The translations under genes and the position numbers were made by a program. Positions 1 through 12,454 of a DNA stretch of 64,000 nucleotides are shown one piece after another. Positions within the stretch are counted from its first letter, which is position 1, and each line of letters opens with the position of its first letter. The stretch is from Chaetorhynchus papuensis. Lineage: Eukaryota > Chordata > Aves > Passeriformes > Rhipiduridae. The notes beneath the pieces are model-generated. The model ran no database searches. It was not told the origin of the DNA and saw only the letters and a list, made by a program, of their open reading frames with translations. The stretch covers positions 121,066 through 185,065 of the forward strand of contig VWYX01001143.1 of NCBI GenBank assembly GCA_013396525.1, in the 5' to 3' direction.

Positions 1-538
1 CAGATTAGTCTGGCATGACTTACCCTTGTAAGGTTGATTTCTATAGGGTGTTGAAATTTTATGAATTTATGGCATCAGTGTGCTCTTAACAAAAAAGCTT
101 TGGAAACAAACTCGAAATGATTGAATATGGGGGTTTTTGTTACATTTTATTATTATTAGGAATTTACTTCAAGAGAAAAAATGAGAAAGAAGGAGCTTGG
201 GTTTCTCTCATTTTTGTAGTACCTGTTTTTACTGATGGTTTAAGTGAAATTACCCTGTTTTAAAAACTTTCAATAGTAAAGGTCGCTTCTGGAGTATGTG
301 TTTTTCAAGTGGCCAGTTTTGATACACATTTCTTTGCAGTTATGCCCTTGGTCAGTCAGAACACATGCATCAGTCTACTGACCATCAGATGAAGAGTAAA
401 ATGTGTCTCCCAAGAGCGCTGGGCTGACTTTAGAGGTCTACAGAAACTTTCATGTAATCTAGTATTTCGAGCCCCATCAGATTGACAGAATTTGCTGTGG
501 ACATGTGCAGGACTTCTGCAGATTAGGTGGGCTAATAG
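1..538. other. Unannotated AT-rich sequence
   Basis: This stretch has stops in all frames and no recognisable repeat, RNA gene or exon. It ends at the 5-bp target duplication of the first LTR. Confidence 0.6.
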
Positions 539-543
539 CCTAG

Positions 544-1049
544 TGTGGTGGTTTAATACCAGCTGGGGATTAAACTCCAGAGAAGAAGCCAGTGTCTCAC
601 CCCACCACCACCCCCTTCCAGCAAGAGAGTGATACAGGCAGAGACTGTGGGTTGAGATAACAATTTACTGAAAGCAAACAGCGGTGGAATAAAACCCACA
701 CAGTAACAGCAGCAGTATTAATAACAAAAGTACGCAAAAGAGAAGGAGCTGCGTCTTATCTGTGTTTGCCACTTTCAGAGCTGTGTCTCAGAGGAATGGG
801 AAGGGACAGGTGACAGGGGCACAGGGACAGAGTCCACAGCATTGATCCCAAGAGTCTGCAGCACTACCACAGCTGGCAACTTCCCAGAGGGAGAGAGGGA
901 ACAAGCTGGTGCACTTCCAATGTGCACTCACTCTTTTCTTTCCCCTGAAAACACTGAATTGCCCTCACCAATGAAGTCAGTGGTATAGAATGACAACCTG
1001 ACCATGCCCACACTGTTCTAAGATTTGCCCACTCCCTGCAGCCCGGACA
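544..1049 (-). mobile_element. Solo LTR of an avian endogenous retrovirus (ERVL-type), minus orientation
   Basis: Read on the minus strand the element starts TGTCCGGG and ends in AAACCACCACA, so it has the canonical TG...CA ends. It is flanked by CCTAG (539-543) and CCAAG (1050-1054), a 5-bp target duplication with one mismatch. A 5-bp duplication is usual for ERVL-type elements. Inside it shares blocks with the LTR at 45234-45701: the ggttgaga/ggtcaaga stretch before the tttac motif, and the runs of aacaaaa. No internal retroviral sequence adjoins it, so it is a solo LTR. The family name is not certain without a repeat library. Confidence 0.75.
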
Positions 1050-1054
1050 CCAAG

Positions 1055-1779
1055 CCCCGAAAATTCTAAACAAATATTAAAACAAATATCAAATTTTCAC
1101 AGGCATCTGGACAAATTTTCCAGAGGGAAAAAAGCCAGAATTGGAAGTCACTATTATCTCAACATTTTTGCTATTTTTTTAATTTGCACAAATATAATCA
1201 GACTGTGTGACTTTGTTGCTGAATAAATAGAAGCAAAAGAGATAGACATGCTTAATTCTCATAGTGAAAAAAAATCTGTTTCAAGGTCAACAACATATGT
1301 TCATAGATGTATCTAGGCACTTCCTTTGATCTTCAATGAAGTGCAGATTCTTGTCACTTTTGTGAAGAAGGATTTCTTTCATCACTTTGGATATCCCAGA
1401 GTAGTTCTCATACTTGTGTCTGCTACCCTGCTCAGGCCATAATCAGTCTTATTCAGTATTTTGTCAGCTACTGAAATTTCAAGGGCAGAGATGTTTAGAG
1501 CACTGAGGAAAATACAAGCAACATAATCTATTCACTAGGTTTTACCCCAATGTGCATCAGTTAGCAATAAATTTTTAAAACTTCAGCTAAAATTTTTACA
1601 ATTCCTTACAAAGTCAATACAATAGTTGTAATCAATAACTGTAGATTTCCTGGAAGCTCACTCTAGCTTTTTTTTCCATTCACATACATATCAATCCACT
1701 ATAGTGCTGGTTCTGAAAGATTGTTTACTAGTTTCAGAGCAGTGACTTCTTGCTTTAATAATCCCCTGGAATCAAAACA
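1055..1779. other. Unannotated AT-rich sequence
   Basis: No recognisable gene or repeat is visible. Short open frames are interrupted and match nothing I know. Confidence 0.5.
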
Positions 1780-1990
1780 GGTTTTTCTCAGGGTCATCAT
1801 GTGTGAGCCTTTTAAACATTTATACACTACAATCCAGTCCTTTTTCATCCTTGGAAAGAAGTGAGAGCATATTCAGCATTTGAAGTCTTTTCTAATAGAA
1901 CTCCTAATCCCCAGATAAATCTTGTGACACACACACCCCCGCCAACGATTTCTGTCTGAGGTTGCAAACAATATGCCAGAGCTGAGCTTC
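1780..1990 (-). mobile_element. Possible ancient CR1-like LINE 3' relic
   Basis: On the plus strand there is a weak resemblance to the reverse complement of CR1 3' regions. The order is a block about a small number of ...tatacactacaatccag..., then tcctaatccccagataaat followed by ttgtgac, then tctgaggttgc. The same order of blocks occurs in the younger CR1 at 22960-24993. The similarity is patchy, the boundaries are guesses, and it could be chance. Confidence 0.3.
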
Positions 1991-4383
1991 TGTAAGCTGT
2001 GTAATTGAACCATTACATGTCTTAAAACTCAACTATCCCATCTACTTATGTTGAAGTCCTGAAGCCCTTGCTAGACTGCTTTGAGGAATCTTTATATAAG
2101 AATTTTCTGCCACCAAAGGTACCATTACTGTAATCTTGCATGACAATAAGGAATAACAAAGAGCAGGTTGTTACTATATTTTGAATATCATATATACCAA
2201 ATTTGGGTTTGGAGAACAGAATTATAGAGCAATGAATAAAGAGAAGAGTGCAGGGCATGGCAGAAAATGTAGGAAAATTATCTCAGTTATATCCCAGAGT
2301 GAAGAGGAAGAAATTTTGGTCATCAACACCCATAAACCTTCTTTAAAGTACTTAGGATGCTAATGACTCAACACAACCTTCCCCCAGTTGGCAGCCATCA
2401 ATCCTGGGACCCAGTGGAGCCATGGAAAGGCACAGAATGCATGTATAATAGTTTAATGGTGATATTATCTCGACTTTTTATTTAGTCATATTATTTCCTT
2501 CTTTTGCTCTATTAACTAAATCTGGTCTGAAAATAATTCTTTGATTATATTATTTTGGTTAGATTGTAAAAAAATTATTTTATTTCTATATAAGGTATAT
2601 TCCTTTAGCCTACATAAAATACCCATTTTAAGACCAACAAATGATGGGGATTTAGGCAAGCTGAGATGTAGTGTGGATACAAAAAGAACAAAGAGCCACC
2701 GGGATTCAGACTAGAAATCTCTGAAATTCCTATGTACCTGGAAACCTTTCAAAGAGGAATAGAACACTTCCCAATAGCTTAAGTTATGTAACAGCTTTCC
2801 TTCATGCTTCCTCCATGCTTCCATATGGTGTGGATTCTGTCTGGCATTATTGATTAGATTATTAAAATTATATTTAAAACAATGCTAGGAACCCAAGCAC
2901 AAACAACAAAGCCTGCTCTAAGGTCACAGAGGTCATAATCCTAAAACATCTTAGACTAGTTTTTTTTATATTTTATTTATCATTATAATTCAATTTAACA
3001 ATGTGGCAAGTTCAAGAGTTGCTGAAATGTTCAGAAAGTTTTACAAGTGTATTTATTCCTATTGCATTCCTAGTCTACTCTTTCTCATACTGTTTGCAGT
3101 TTCAATTAAAAAACTGAAACATTGGAAAATAGATTAAAAGCAAATAAACTGTTTTCTCTTTAATTGCCCCATGATGTTATAATTTAATAGCAACATGTAC
3201 CATGAGTCTGAAGAGCACAGACTATTGTCTGTTGGAGTTATGCATGTAGGATAAAGAACTACATTCACTCTGAAAAAAAAGCTAAATTGTTGAGGAATGC
3301 TGTAGCCATCATGTCACCATGATACACACAGCAATTCAGACAACTGATTCTCTCTTTCCAAAACTGAGTTGCACTCAGCTGCTCAAAATGAATTAATTTT
3401 ATTGTTCCTAAATTAAGCCAACATGTCCAAAGTCAAGTATATATTTATTGAAGTTCTTGAGTGAAACCATTTAAGGAAAATTACTACCTTAAAAACATTA
3501 GACAATGGAACTGAGGACACCAAAGAACACAAACATATATGGTAAATCTGTTCATACATAACAGCTGATTTTACCACTCTGCAGTTTAGCCAGTTGGAGG
3601 GGATAAACTCATCTGGATTAAGTGAGGACCTATCAGGCAATCCACTGTGCTAGCCCTGAGATTTATATCCTCTTAGCAGGGGCAAATTGAAAACTACTGC
3701 AGTTCACAACCTAAGTTGTTGAGCATCGTGTTTCAGTTTAGTCTAAAAAAGGCTTTTATGTTCTGTAACTGTGTGTAGAGACAACTACTCACCCCAGTCC
3801 CACAGGGTAAATACAGTATAAAGTAGGGCATTTTAAGACATTATAAAATAATTTTACCAAAGTAAACCCAAGTAAAGTACCATCATAATTATTAAAGAAG
3901 ATTTTCCTATTTACATGTGGAAAAGTATAAATTATTTGCAGTGACAGAGAACTGGGACTCAAAAAGTAAACCACTACAGAAAATAATGGTTTTTATCATT
4001 TTTTGAAAAAGACAAAATTTGATAACAAACTTTAGTGATTTATATGAATATAGGATAGTCTTCATAATACATGATTTGTAACACTTCAGACGAGGAACAT
4101 TAGAAATATCTAGACGTCTCCTTCCTTTTAAGAAACATGTGTTCTACTTCCAAAAGCTAAATGGAAGTACTTAGATGATTCAGCTTGCAGGGCAGTGCTG
4201 TTACGCATTAGTCTTTACAGGAAAGTTAAAGCCTAAACAGAACATTTAGGTAGCAGAATTGTGCTCTGCAGTTTCACTTCATATCAAACCCCACCAATTA
4301 TAAATATCTTTTATTCCTGGTCGTAGTCTTTGAACAAAGTATGGCTGGCAAAACTTGGCAGTAGTATTCTTTGGTAATGACAC
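1991..4383. other. Unannotated AT-rich sequence
   Basis: About 2.4 kb with no recognisable element. The short open frames at 2181-2363 and 3413-3640 have no known motif and no coding context. Confidence 0.5.
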
Positions 4384-5056
4384 TGTCCCGGTTTGAGACA
4401 AATCTGGAGGAAACGTCTGAAATGAACGTATCCTCTAATAGAAGCAAATTTCCGCAGCCCCTCCCCTACCAGGTTCAGAAAGAAATTACTCAGAGGAAAG
4501 TGAAAAAACCTATTTATTTAACAAGCAGGGTGCATGCAGGCACCAAAAAAAAGAATGAATAATGTCGAATAATAAAACCTCTTGCTGTGGAGAAGACCTG
4601 GGTAGATTCAGAGTTCTTTGTAGGTGTGGCTCTGCCATCTCCAGGGATGAGGTTTGGCGTGGGCCCCTCTGGGCCACGGTGTGGGGCCGTCTGATGATGT
4701 TCTGGTGTTGCTGAAAAGTCCAGAAGAAAAGAAGAAGCAGCCAAAGTCCCAGGGAAAAACTTTCTTGCCTCAGCTAGCAGGTTAGCTAAAAAGCAAAGAA
4801 TTTTAGCTCTCAGTCCCCCTCCCGAGAAAACAGAGCTGAAAGCTGGCTAAAAGCAGGAAGGTGCGTCCTCGGCTCCGCAGCTGTGAGAGCGCAGGGGAGT
4901 GCTTGTGTCCTTGAACACAAAACTGCTCTGAAGAACTCGCTTGGCTTCTCTCCCCCCTCTCCTGGACCCAGTTTAAAGGCACAGAAAGGCACAGGATTCA
5001 TGTCTGGAATAGAGCAGGTGATACCAGATACAGCATCATAAAGTCACCCTAAGACA
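4384..5056 (-). mobile_element. LTR of an endogenous retrovirus, minus orientation (family copy A)
   Basis: On the minus strand the element begins TGTCTTAGGGTGAC and ends CTCAAACCGGGACA. A poly(A) signal AATAAA lies on the minus strand at 4513-4518 near the 3' end, as expected for an R region. A second copy with the same ends and the same internal order lies at 19021-19645, which supports a real repeat family. I see no clean target duplication: the left flank is TGACAC and the right flank CCTCTT. GC content is higher than in the flanks. The class is undecided (ERV1 or ERVK). No gag-pol sequence is attached. Confidence 0.75.
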
Positions 5057-5639
5057 CCTCTTCATGTTTGTTGACTATTGGCTTAATATACTATTAAGTA
5101 ATCTAAGAATTCCATGAAATCAACAAAAAAACTCAAACCTTACATTGAAATTTCCTAAGCTGCCAGCAATTTCTTGCAGAATTGGCAAAGATTTATGAAA
5201 AACCATGGAGATGGAAACAAGAGGTAACATATGCCTATCAGAGCCCTGATAAGATGTTGAAAGAAGGGCTTACTGCAAAGGACCTATCAGTTTGTATTAA
5301 TTCATTTCTTGCTCAAGGAAGACAAATTCTTCATTTCCATGACCGTTGAAGTTTACCAAATAAAAAAGGAAAAAATAAAATGAGGAATTTACCTCAGAGT
5401 ATTCTTAGAACAATAAAAGATTTCATATTTTATGACAGCTTTTGAATAGCCTCTGATGCTCAGTCTGCAGTTCTACTTCACAATACTCCTACAAATGAAG
5501 AAATTATAGTAAACTTTCCTTCCCATGGGCCAGATAACTTTCCTGAGGTGAAAATTAAAAAATAATATCTGAAAGCTATGTCTTTTGGAAGGATAACCAA
5601 CTAGTTTTTTTGTCTTTTGGGGGTAATCACCAATCATAT
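5057..5639. other. Unannotated AT-rich sequence
   Basis: No recognisable gene or repeat. The interval separates the LTR from the CR1 3' fragment. Confidence 0.5.
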
Positions 5640-6402
5640 GGAGTTCAACATGGGCAAATACCAGATTCTGCACCTGGAACGGGGCAACCCTGGTTGCGTA
5701 TATAGTCTAGGAATAAGAGGGTGAAGAGCAGCACCACAGGAAGGGACCTGGGGGTGCTGGTCGATGGCAAGTTGAATATGAGTCAGCAGTGTCCTGGCAG
5801 CAAGGAGGGCCAACCATGGCCTGAGGGGCACCACCAGCTGGGCAAGGGAGGGGATTGTCCTGCTCTGCTCTGCACTGCGGCGACCTCACCTCGAGTCCTA
5901 AGGGCATTTTTTGGGCACACAATATTAAAAAATATTAAAATATTAGAGAGTGTCCATATGAGAGCAACCAAGATGGTGAAGGGTCTGCAGGAGAAGCCGA
6001 ATGAGGAGCAATTGCTGTCACTTGGTCTATTCAGGCTGGAGGAGGCTGAGGGGAGATCCTATTGTGGTCTTCAACATCGTCACAAGGGGAAGCAGAGGGA
6101 TAAGAACCAATCTCTTAATTCTTGTGACCAGTGACAGGTCTCCAGGAAATAGCACAAAGATTAATCAGGGAAATTTAGGCTGATTATCAGGAAAAGGGTT
6201 TTCACTAGAGGGTGGCTGAGCACTGGAACAGGCTCTCCAGGGAAGTGGTTACAGTACCAAGCCTGTGTGAATACAAGAATAATTTAGACAATGCTTGCAG
6301 GTACAAGGTGGGTTCCCGGGGGTGTCCTGCACAGGAACAGGAGTTGGACTTGATGATCCTGATCAGTCTCTTCCAACTCAACATATTCTACGATTCTATG
6401 AT
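5640..6402 (+). mobile_element. CR1 LINE, 3' fragment (end of RT region plus 3' UTR)
   Basis: The fragment starts in the C-terminal part of the CR1 RT region: the conceptual frame gives EFNMGKYQILHLE, the counterpart of the usual FNKAKCKVLHLG segment. It continues through degenerate frames matching the CR1 C-terminal segment (AGGCTGGAGGAGGCTGAGG corresponds to LFRLEEAE). It then runs through the CR1 3' UTR (gagcactggaacaggct, then gttggacttgatgatcc). It stops with the diagnostic tail attctacgattctatgatt. It is 5' truncated, broken by frameshifts and stops, and cannot encode protein. Confidence 0.92.
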
Positions 6403-9107
6403 TAACCACATGCCAGTATAACTGGTTTAACAAAGACTTAGTAATCAGAGGATTTGATTTTCTGAATATTTTTCCCCAATATGCCACAGATTCGGGTTAT
6501 TTTCTTTCAGACAAGGTTACCAGGTTTTCTAAATCCTATTGGGCTGGCTGAACCTTGATCTTTGTCTATAAAGAGTAGGGACTCCTGATTATTTTTCTAT
6601 TTTTCTGGCAATCTGCTTCTGTGCTCCCCATACTCTCAGTCTCTGAATACAGCTGTGCCTTTTGATGTTTTTTATGTAGTTACCAAAAAAAAAATTAAAA
6701 AAAGGAAATTCAGGATATCAAACTATGCAGCACAATATTTTGAAGCTTGATAAAGAAACTAAAACCTACTAAAAGGTCATTCAAGCCATAATAATCTTTA
6801 TCTGAATTAGAAATATTTCTCTCTCCTTTCCTCTAAATTTGATATTACCTTAACTGTGTTGTTTGCCTTGAATAGAGTTTAAACATAGATTTCCTGGATA
6901 CTCAAATGCTTTATAAAAGTAAAAGTTGTTTGCCTATTTGATGGGGAGAGAATTTCTAAAGCAAAAAAAAATATTAAATTTGTTCTCTCTTGAAGAAAGA
7001 GTATTATGTCTTAATAAATAAATTTTCATTGTTTATGATGAAGAAAGCCAAAATTTAAAATAAATTTTAAATGGAACCAAGATTTTAAAAATTAAATCCA
7101 GGAATCCATTCTATATCAGCAGACATTTTTGTACCTCCACCCTTTAGCTGGGATGTTGATAAGATGAAGTAAGGGATATATTCTAAGCTTTTGATGTCTT
7201 CTATCTTCTGCACAATTACTAATTTGGACTTTCATTAACCTCACAGTCCACGAAATCAGCAATGCAACAGCAGTTCTTCCATGTATCTCAAAGGCTCACT
7301 TCTCCTTATGTGCCTGCCAAGGTACCAATTTTATATCTAATTCCATTGCACTCAGTCAATATTTAGAGTGAAAAAAGAAAATAATATCATTCTCCAAATG
7401 CATGGATATACACTTGTATGCACAGTGTATGTAAAATTCTCTAGGAAGTTAGCTTTCCTTGCATGCGCAGTGAACCTAGGACTGGCAAGTGGTGTGAACT
7501 TTCTTGCCAGAAAAGTTGCTCCATGAACTTCCCCTGAAACCATAAGATGTTACAGCAAATAAGACCTTTAAGTCATTCACTTGTTGAACTCAGCGCTCCA
7601 GCGATGTGGTTGTACCTTGTGTGTTGGTCAACTACATATGCAGATGTTCACGACATTGTTTTGGGCTGCTTCAGTCCAAAATTTCAAAACTGCTTAGCAG
7701 TCACATGACCTAGGAAAATAAATTGACTACTGCTTTTGAACTGGAAGTTCTCCCCGTACTTGCAGTCTTGCCTCTGATTCACTATTAAATATAAAATATA
7801 TGACCAATTAAATAAAATTAGTTTTAGTTTCCTTGAAAAAACTTTTCAAGGAAAAGCCATGCAATAATATCATGTCAATGTTTTTTGTTGTTAATTTCTT
7901 TAACTCGCAAGATTCATGAGGTTGAAGGGACACAACACCTTTCTGCTCAAATGGGTGATAGAATAGCATCATAAAAATAGGGGACTGTAATGAACTAGGC
8001 ATTCAGAAAAAGATGGAGGCAACATGGTGATTTTGCAACATGTCAGCCTGGACTGTCAGACCTTAACAGGCAGACAGATTTTAGCTCCTATGTTCATATA
8101 TTTGTATGTTATTATTATTATTATTTTAATAAGATCTATCCCTAAGGGGAACACCACTGAATTCTGGGAGCAGGAACTGCATGTCTGCAGTCCTTCTTGA
8201 AACTGCCACATTAATTTATAGATTTTTCTTTTTCCACAGATTTTGGAATTTCTCATATGTTTCTCCTCCCTTCTACACAGAGAACTGGAACACTGAAAAG
8301 AGAGCATTGGATATCTCTGAAATTCACATTCTAGGCCAATTTCTTCATGTCTTCATTTCCATTTTCTTCCCCCATGCTCGAAGTATGGCAGTAGAAAGAA
8401 TATTGCTGTTCACAAATGCTTGGGAGGTGTGGGTGTTTGGTGGATGGTGGGGTTTAGCTTCATGTTCAGGCCTTTGAAAATATTAACTTGTATTCAATTT
8501 CTTACATCAGTTCCTGTTCCCAGCAAATTTGGCACTTAAATACCATGGTCACACTGGTTCTCTGCTGCAAGTGTTGCTATTATCAGCTTTGGATTGATGA
8601 TAGAGGAGGGCATTTTTTGACTCCTGTTTCTAAACATAAAGGTTTCATAGCAGCAGTTTTCTCCTGACTTTTGAACTCTGAGATGTGGGGAGTCAAAGAG
8701 AATCAGCAGTGCTGGAGCAAGCTGAATAACATGTGCTTTTCACTTCTGCAGTTCAGAGACATGATGCAAGAAGACAAGACATCAGGGCTGTAATCACCAC
8801 TGCTTTTTGACAGCCTGAAAAATGCTTGAAATTACTGTAAACAACACATCTTCAACTGGCATGTGACAGAGTCTTTCCATTAAAGTTTACATACTCATTT
8901 ATACAAGCTGATAATAAAACATGCATTTCATTTTTTCTTTGCTGTCAAGTACAAGAATTTACAAAGAATCTGAAAAAATGTGACCTCTGTGTGATTAAGG
9001 AAAGCAAAGGCATAAGTTTTGTCGTATTTTATATGCTGGCTTTCACTTGAGTGGATATGAGTTTTGAAATTTGCTGCTGCATATCTAGATTTCTAGGCCA
9101 TGAACTT
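6403..9107. other. Unannotated AT-rich sequence with a short (TTA)n run
   Basis: About 2.7 kb with no recognisable transposon or exon. A short ATT repeat lies near 8109-8125. The 98-residue frame at 8181-8477 has no recognisable domain and I do not call it. Confidence 0.5.
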
Positions 9108-9222
9108 ACGCGCACATTGCACACAGTGTGATTCTTGAAGTTCTCCTGTACAGGGCCAGGAGTTTGACTTTGATTATCTTTGTGGGTCCCTTCCAACTCA
9201 AGATATTCTATGATTCTATGAT
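9108..9222 (+). mobile_element. CR1 LINE 3' UTR fragment
   Basis: This is a short, severely 5'-truncated copy. It matches the last ~115 bp of the CR1 3' UTR (cagggccaggagtttgact, then gtgggtcccttccaactca) and ends with two ATTCTATG units. The CR1 tail at 34037-34220 is of the same subtype. Confidence 0.88.
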
Positions 9223-9564
9223 TTACACACAGGTGATATACTTTGCCCACACAAAAACCATTGAGGACAAACAGAATGCAATTACCATTAGATGTTGTGG
9301 GATTCTTTAGGGATAAATAAGCCAGGTTTATTTAACACTATGACCTGCATCTGCTGGGAAGTGAGACTTATGCAACCTTGCTCTAAAATGGATAAACCCA
9401 ATGTTTCAAAGAGAAAAGGAAAGCCATGCTTAAATTATGAGAAAACTTAATTTGGAAAGAAGTATATTAAAAGGCTTTAAATGTAGATTCATCAGCAAGT
9501 GGCTGACTGTGTGTTAGGATGCCCAGAATAATAAAGACAGTCTCTAATTGTTATGACATGAACT

Positions 9565-9852
9565 ATTGAGTACTGTCTTTAATTCTGGGGCCCCCAGCAC
9601 AAGGAAGACATGGACCCATTTGAGTGTGTCCAGAGGAGGCCATGAAGGTGATCAGAGATGGAGCATCTCGTCTTTGAGGACAGACTGAGAGAGTTGGGGG
9701 TGTTTAGCTTAGAGAAGAGGAGGTTTCCAGGAGACCTTGTAGTGGTTTTCCATGCTTAAAGGTGGTCTACAGGAAAGATGGGGAGGGACTTTTTTATCAG
9801 GGAGTATTGTGGTAGGATGAGGGGTATTGGCTTTAAACTGAGAGATCCTATA
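9565..9852 (+). mobile_element. CR1 LINE fragment (RT C-terminal region into 3' UTR)
   Basis: The sequence matches CR1 from the gagtactgtgtccagttctggggcc block, here gagtactgtctttaattctgg. It continues through the 'tgagagagttgggg...ttagcttagagaagagg' block and the ctacaggaaagatggggagg block. It breaks off before the CR1 tail, about 40 bp before another CR1 copy in the same orientation begins further upstream in the CR1 consensus. It is therefore a separate copy, truncated at both ends. Confidence 0.85.
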
Positions 9853-9893
9853 TTTACATTACATATTCTGACAAATTTCTTTATGTAACTGCA

Positions 9894-11160
9894 GGCTAGT
9901 CAGTCTGGCAAAATCATGGAGTAACTCCTCTTGGAAACTATGTTAAGGCATATGGAAAATAATGAGGTCATTGGTGACAGTCAACATTCTTCACTAAAGG
10001 CAAATCATGCCTGACAAATTTGGCAGACTTCTATGATGGGGCTACAGCAGTAGTGGATGAGGGAAGTGCAACAGATTTGTGGAAAACATTTGACAATGCC
10101 CTGCATGACATCCTTCTCTCTAAACTGGAGAGACATGGGTTTGATGAATATACCAATTGGTGGATAAATCACTGGCTGGATGGCTGGAGGCAAAGAATAG
10201 TGGTCATTGGCTCAACGTGGAAAGCAGTGACGAGTGATGTTCCTCGGGGGTCAGTGTTTAACATCCTTGTTGGCGATATGGACAGTGGCACTGAGTTTGC
10301 TGACGATACCAAGATGAGTGGTGCAGTTGACGCTCTGCAGGGAAGGGGTGCCATCCAGAGAGACATAGACAGGCTTGAGACATGGGCCTGTGTAAACTTC
10401 ATGAAGTCCAACAAGTCCAATTGTAATGTCCTCCACCTAGGTTGTGAGAATACCAAAGAGGTACAGCCTTGGTGGACAATGGATCAAGGCTAGCCCTTGG
10501 AAAAAGACTTGGGGATATTTGTGGATGAAAAGCTCAACATGACTTGGCAATGTGCACTTGCAGCCCAGAAAGCCAACCAGATCCTGGACTGCATCAAAAG
10601 AGGCATGACTAGCAAGTTAAAGGAGGTGATTCTCCCCCTCTGCTCTGGTCCTGTGAGGCTCCACCTGGAGTACTGTGTCCAGCTCTGGTACCCCCAACAC
10701 AAGAAAGATGTTGACATATTGGAATGAATCCAGAGAGCCACTAAGTAGATCAAAGGGCTGGAGCACGTCTCTTAGGAAGACAGGCTGAGAGAGTTGGGAT
10801 TGTTCAGCCTGGAGAAGATAAGGCTTGGGGACACTAATATTAGCCTTAATTAACCTAAAGGTGGCCTATAAGAAGGCTGGAAAGGGACTTTTCACAAGGG
10901 CATGTAGAGAGAGGACAGTGGGGAATGACTTTAAACTGAAGGAGGTTGAGTTTAGATTAGATATTAGCAAGGAATTATTTATTGTAAAGGGTGGTAAGAC
11001 ATTGGAACAAGTTGCCCAGAGAACTCCTCCTGGCAGTGTTCAAGACCAGTCTGGATGGAGCTCTGAGTAACCCAGTCCAGTGGCAGGTGTCCCTGCACAT
11101 GGAGGGGCATTTGGAACTAGTTGGTCTTCAAGGTCCCTTTCAACCTGAACAATTCTATGC
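9894..11160 (+). mobile_element. CR1 LINE, RT domain and 3' UTR, degenerate
   Basis: The copy starts at the RT N-terminal region (gtctggcaaaatcatgga). It runs through an open frame at 10020-10493 that carries a recognisable RT: SKLERHGFDEYTNWWI, VTSDVPRGSVFNI and the catalytic FADDTK motif. It continues through the [33 protein letters not shown] and LFSLEK-like segments. It ends in a 3' UTR terminating ...aaggtccctttcaacctgaacaattctatg. The frame between GSVFNI and FADD is shortened, and the C-terminal part lies in other frames (10497-10727). This is a dead copy. The role of the intact family protein is target-primed reverse transcription. Confidence 0.93.
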
Positions 11161-11446
11161 AGAACTGTACAATGAAGGCAAATCAAAATAGTCTTCTAAG
11201 TTCCAACACAGAGACTTGAGATTTGACAAATTGTATTGTAATTATGACTGCTAGTTATATTCATTGTCATAAAAAGTTGCAGCTTCCAAACCTTTAAAAT
11301 AATTATGTAGCTAATTATATGGATTCAAGCCTAAGGTTTTTATCTAATTAATGGTTGCCTAGTTAACAACACATTATAAAGTATTGTATAAACTCTGGGA
11401 AGGTTTGTCAGATTAAAGGGTTTGAAAAGACTCTTTTTGTGAATTC
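11161..11446. other. Unannotated AT-rich spacer
   Basis: Nothing recognisable lies between the CR1 end and the truncated LTR. It does not resemble the missing 5' part of that LTR. Confidence 0.5.
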
Positions 11447-11845
11447 GTGTCTATCCTAATTCAAGGGCTTTTATTTTTCTTCTGTCATACTCTGCCAGTG
11501 AGGAGGTATTCAAAAGAAACTGAGAAGGAGCAGGTGGAACAGGTGACTCAAGCTGACCAAAGGGATATTCCACACCATAGAATATCATACCCAGTAAACT
11601 GTGGAGAGTTGTTGGGAAGGGTGGCCAGTCTGGGTTTGGGAAAGGGGGTCTGGCACTGGGCAGGAGGTGGTGAGCAATTGCAATGTGCATCACTTGTTTT
11701 TCCCTTTTTATTATCATTGTTATTTACCACTATTACTGTATTTTATTTTGCTTTATTTTCCACTATTAAACTGGTCTTATCTCAATACACAAGTGTTACT
11801 CAGATTCTCCTCCCCATTCCACCATGGTGAGGAGGAAGATGGGGG
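11447..11845 (+). mobile_element. ERVL-type LTR, 5'-truncated, left part of a split element
   Basis: This matches the LTRs at 34451-34966 and 17718-18306 from their middle onward. Shared blocks are the catgctctgccagtga-type block, then tgaccaaagggatattcca, then gagcaattgcaatgtgcatcacttgttt, then a poly(A) signal in ccactattaaactggtctta, then gattctcctcccc. The expected 3' end of the element is missing here and reappears at 12455-12506 after a 604-bp insertion. The 5' part (U3 start) is absent: upstream sequence shows no similarity. Confidence 0.82.
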
Positions 11846-12449
11846 TGTGGAGGCCAATGGGCCTGCAGTACTAGGAACAAAGATTGTCCCTAGTACCAAA
11901 GATCCTCCCCAAGTCAGGGAGACAAAAAGGCTTCCCCCCAGAATGCTTTTTTTTACTCTGTTAATGTACCCCAGTTCTGCTTCCCTGGTTGGCCCATTGG
12001 CCTCCCTGCCCCTTTGTACCTTATATGTCCCTGCCCTAGAAGGTTCTCCACTCCCTGTTCCCCCATTGGCCCTTGCCCCATTGCCACTCCCTCAGAGTTT
12101 CCCTATTGGTTCCCATTCCCTAATCCCGCCTGTGTGCCACCCCCGTGCCCTCAGATCATTGGTCTCTGAGGCTCCCTCCGCTCCCATATGTAAACCTGGA
12201 CCCTCGAATGTTATTTTTCTTCATCCCTGGACCCCTTCAGGCACATGGCTGTATTAAACTCCTCCTGTGGAACCCCATACAAAGACCCTTCCCATCTCTT
12301 TGTTGTTGACACATTTTCTGGAGCTATCAGTGTGTGTGTGTACGCGTGTGTGAGTGTGTGGTGGTCCTGCCGAGCGGTGCTTTGCCTTGGAGACACTTTT
12401 GGAAGGTCACGGCACCTCACTATCCAGCACTGCAGGCCACCGTGACACA
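11846..12449 (+). mobile_element. Solo LTR nested inside an older LTR
   Basis: The element runs from TGTGGAGG to GTGACACA (TGTG...CACA ends). It is flanked on both sides by GGGGG (11841-11845 and 12450-12454). It interrupts the ERVL-type LTR exactly where that element's g-rich 3' segment should follow, which confirms the insertion independently of the simple duplication. It contains several CCAAT/ATTGG boxes (about 11854, 11995, 12065, 12105 and 12160), a candidate poly(A) signal ATTAAA at 12253-12258, and a GT-rich run near 12331-12362 in the U5-like part. No retroviral coding sequence is attached. The family is not identified. Confidence 0.78.
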
Positions 12450-12454
12450 GGGGG

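Noticed and set aside
10020..10493. Possible functional reverse transcriptase
   Set aside because: FADD is present, but the segment between GSVFNI and FADD is shortened, a stop follows at 10493, and the rest of RT lies in other frames.
11601..12257. Longest open frame in the window (218 residues, plus strand)
   Set aside because: It spans the junction of two nested LTRs, is low-complexity in composition (hydrophobic/proline-rich from T- and C-rich DNA) and matches no retroviral or host protein family I know.
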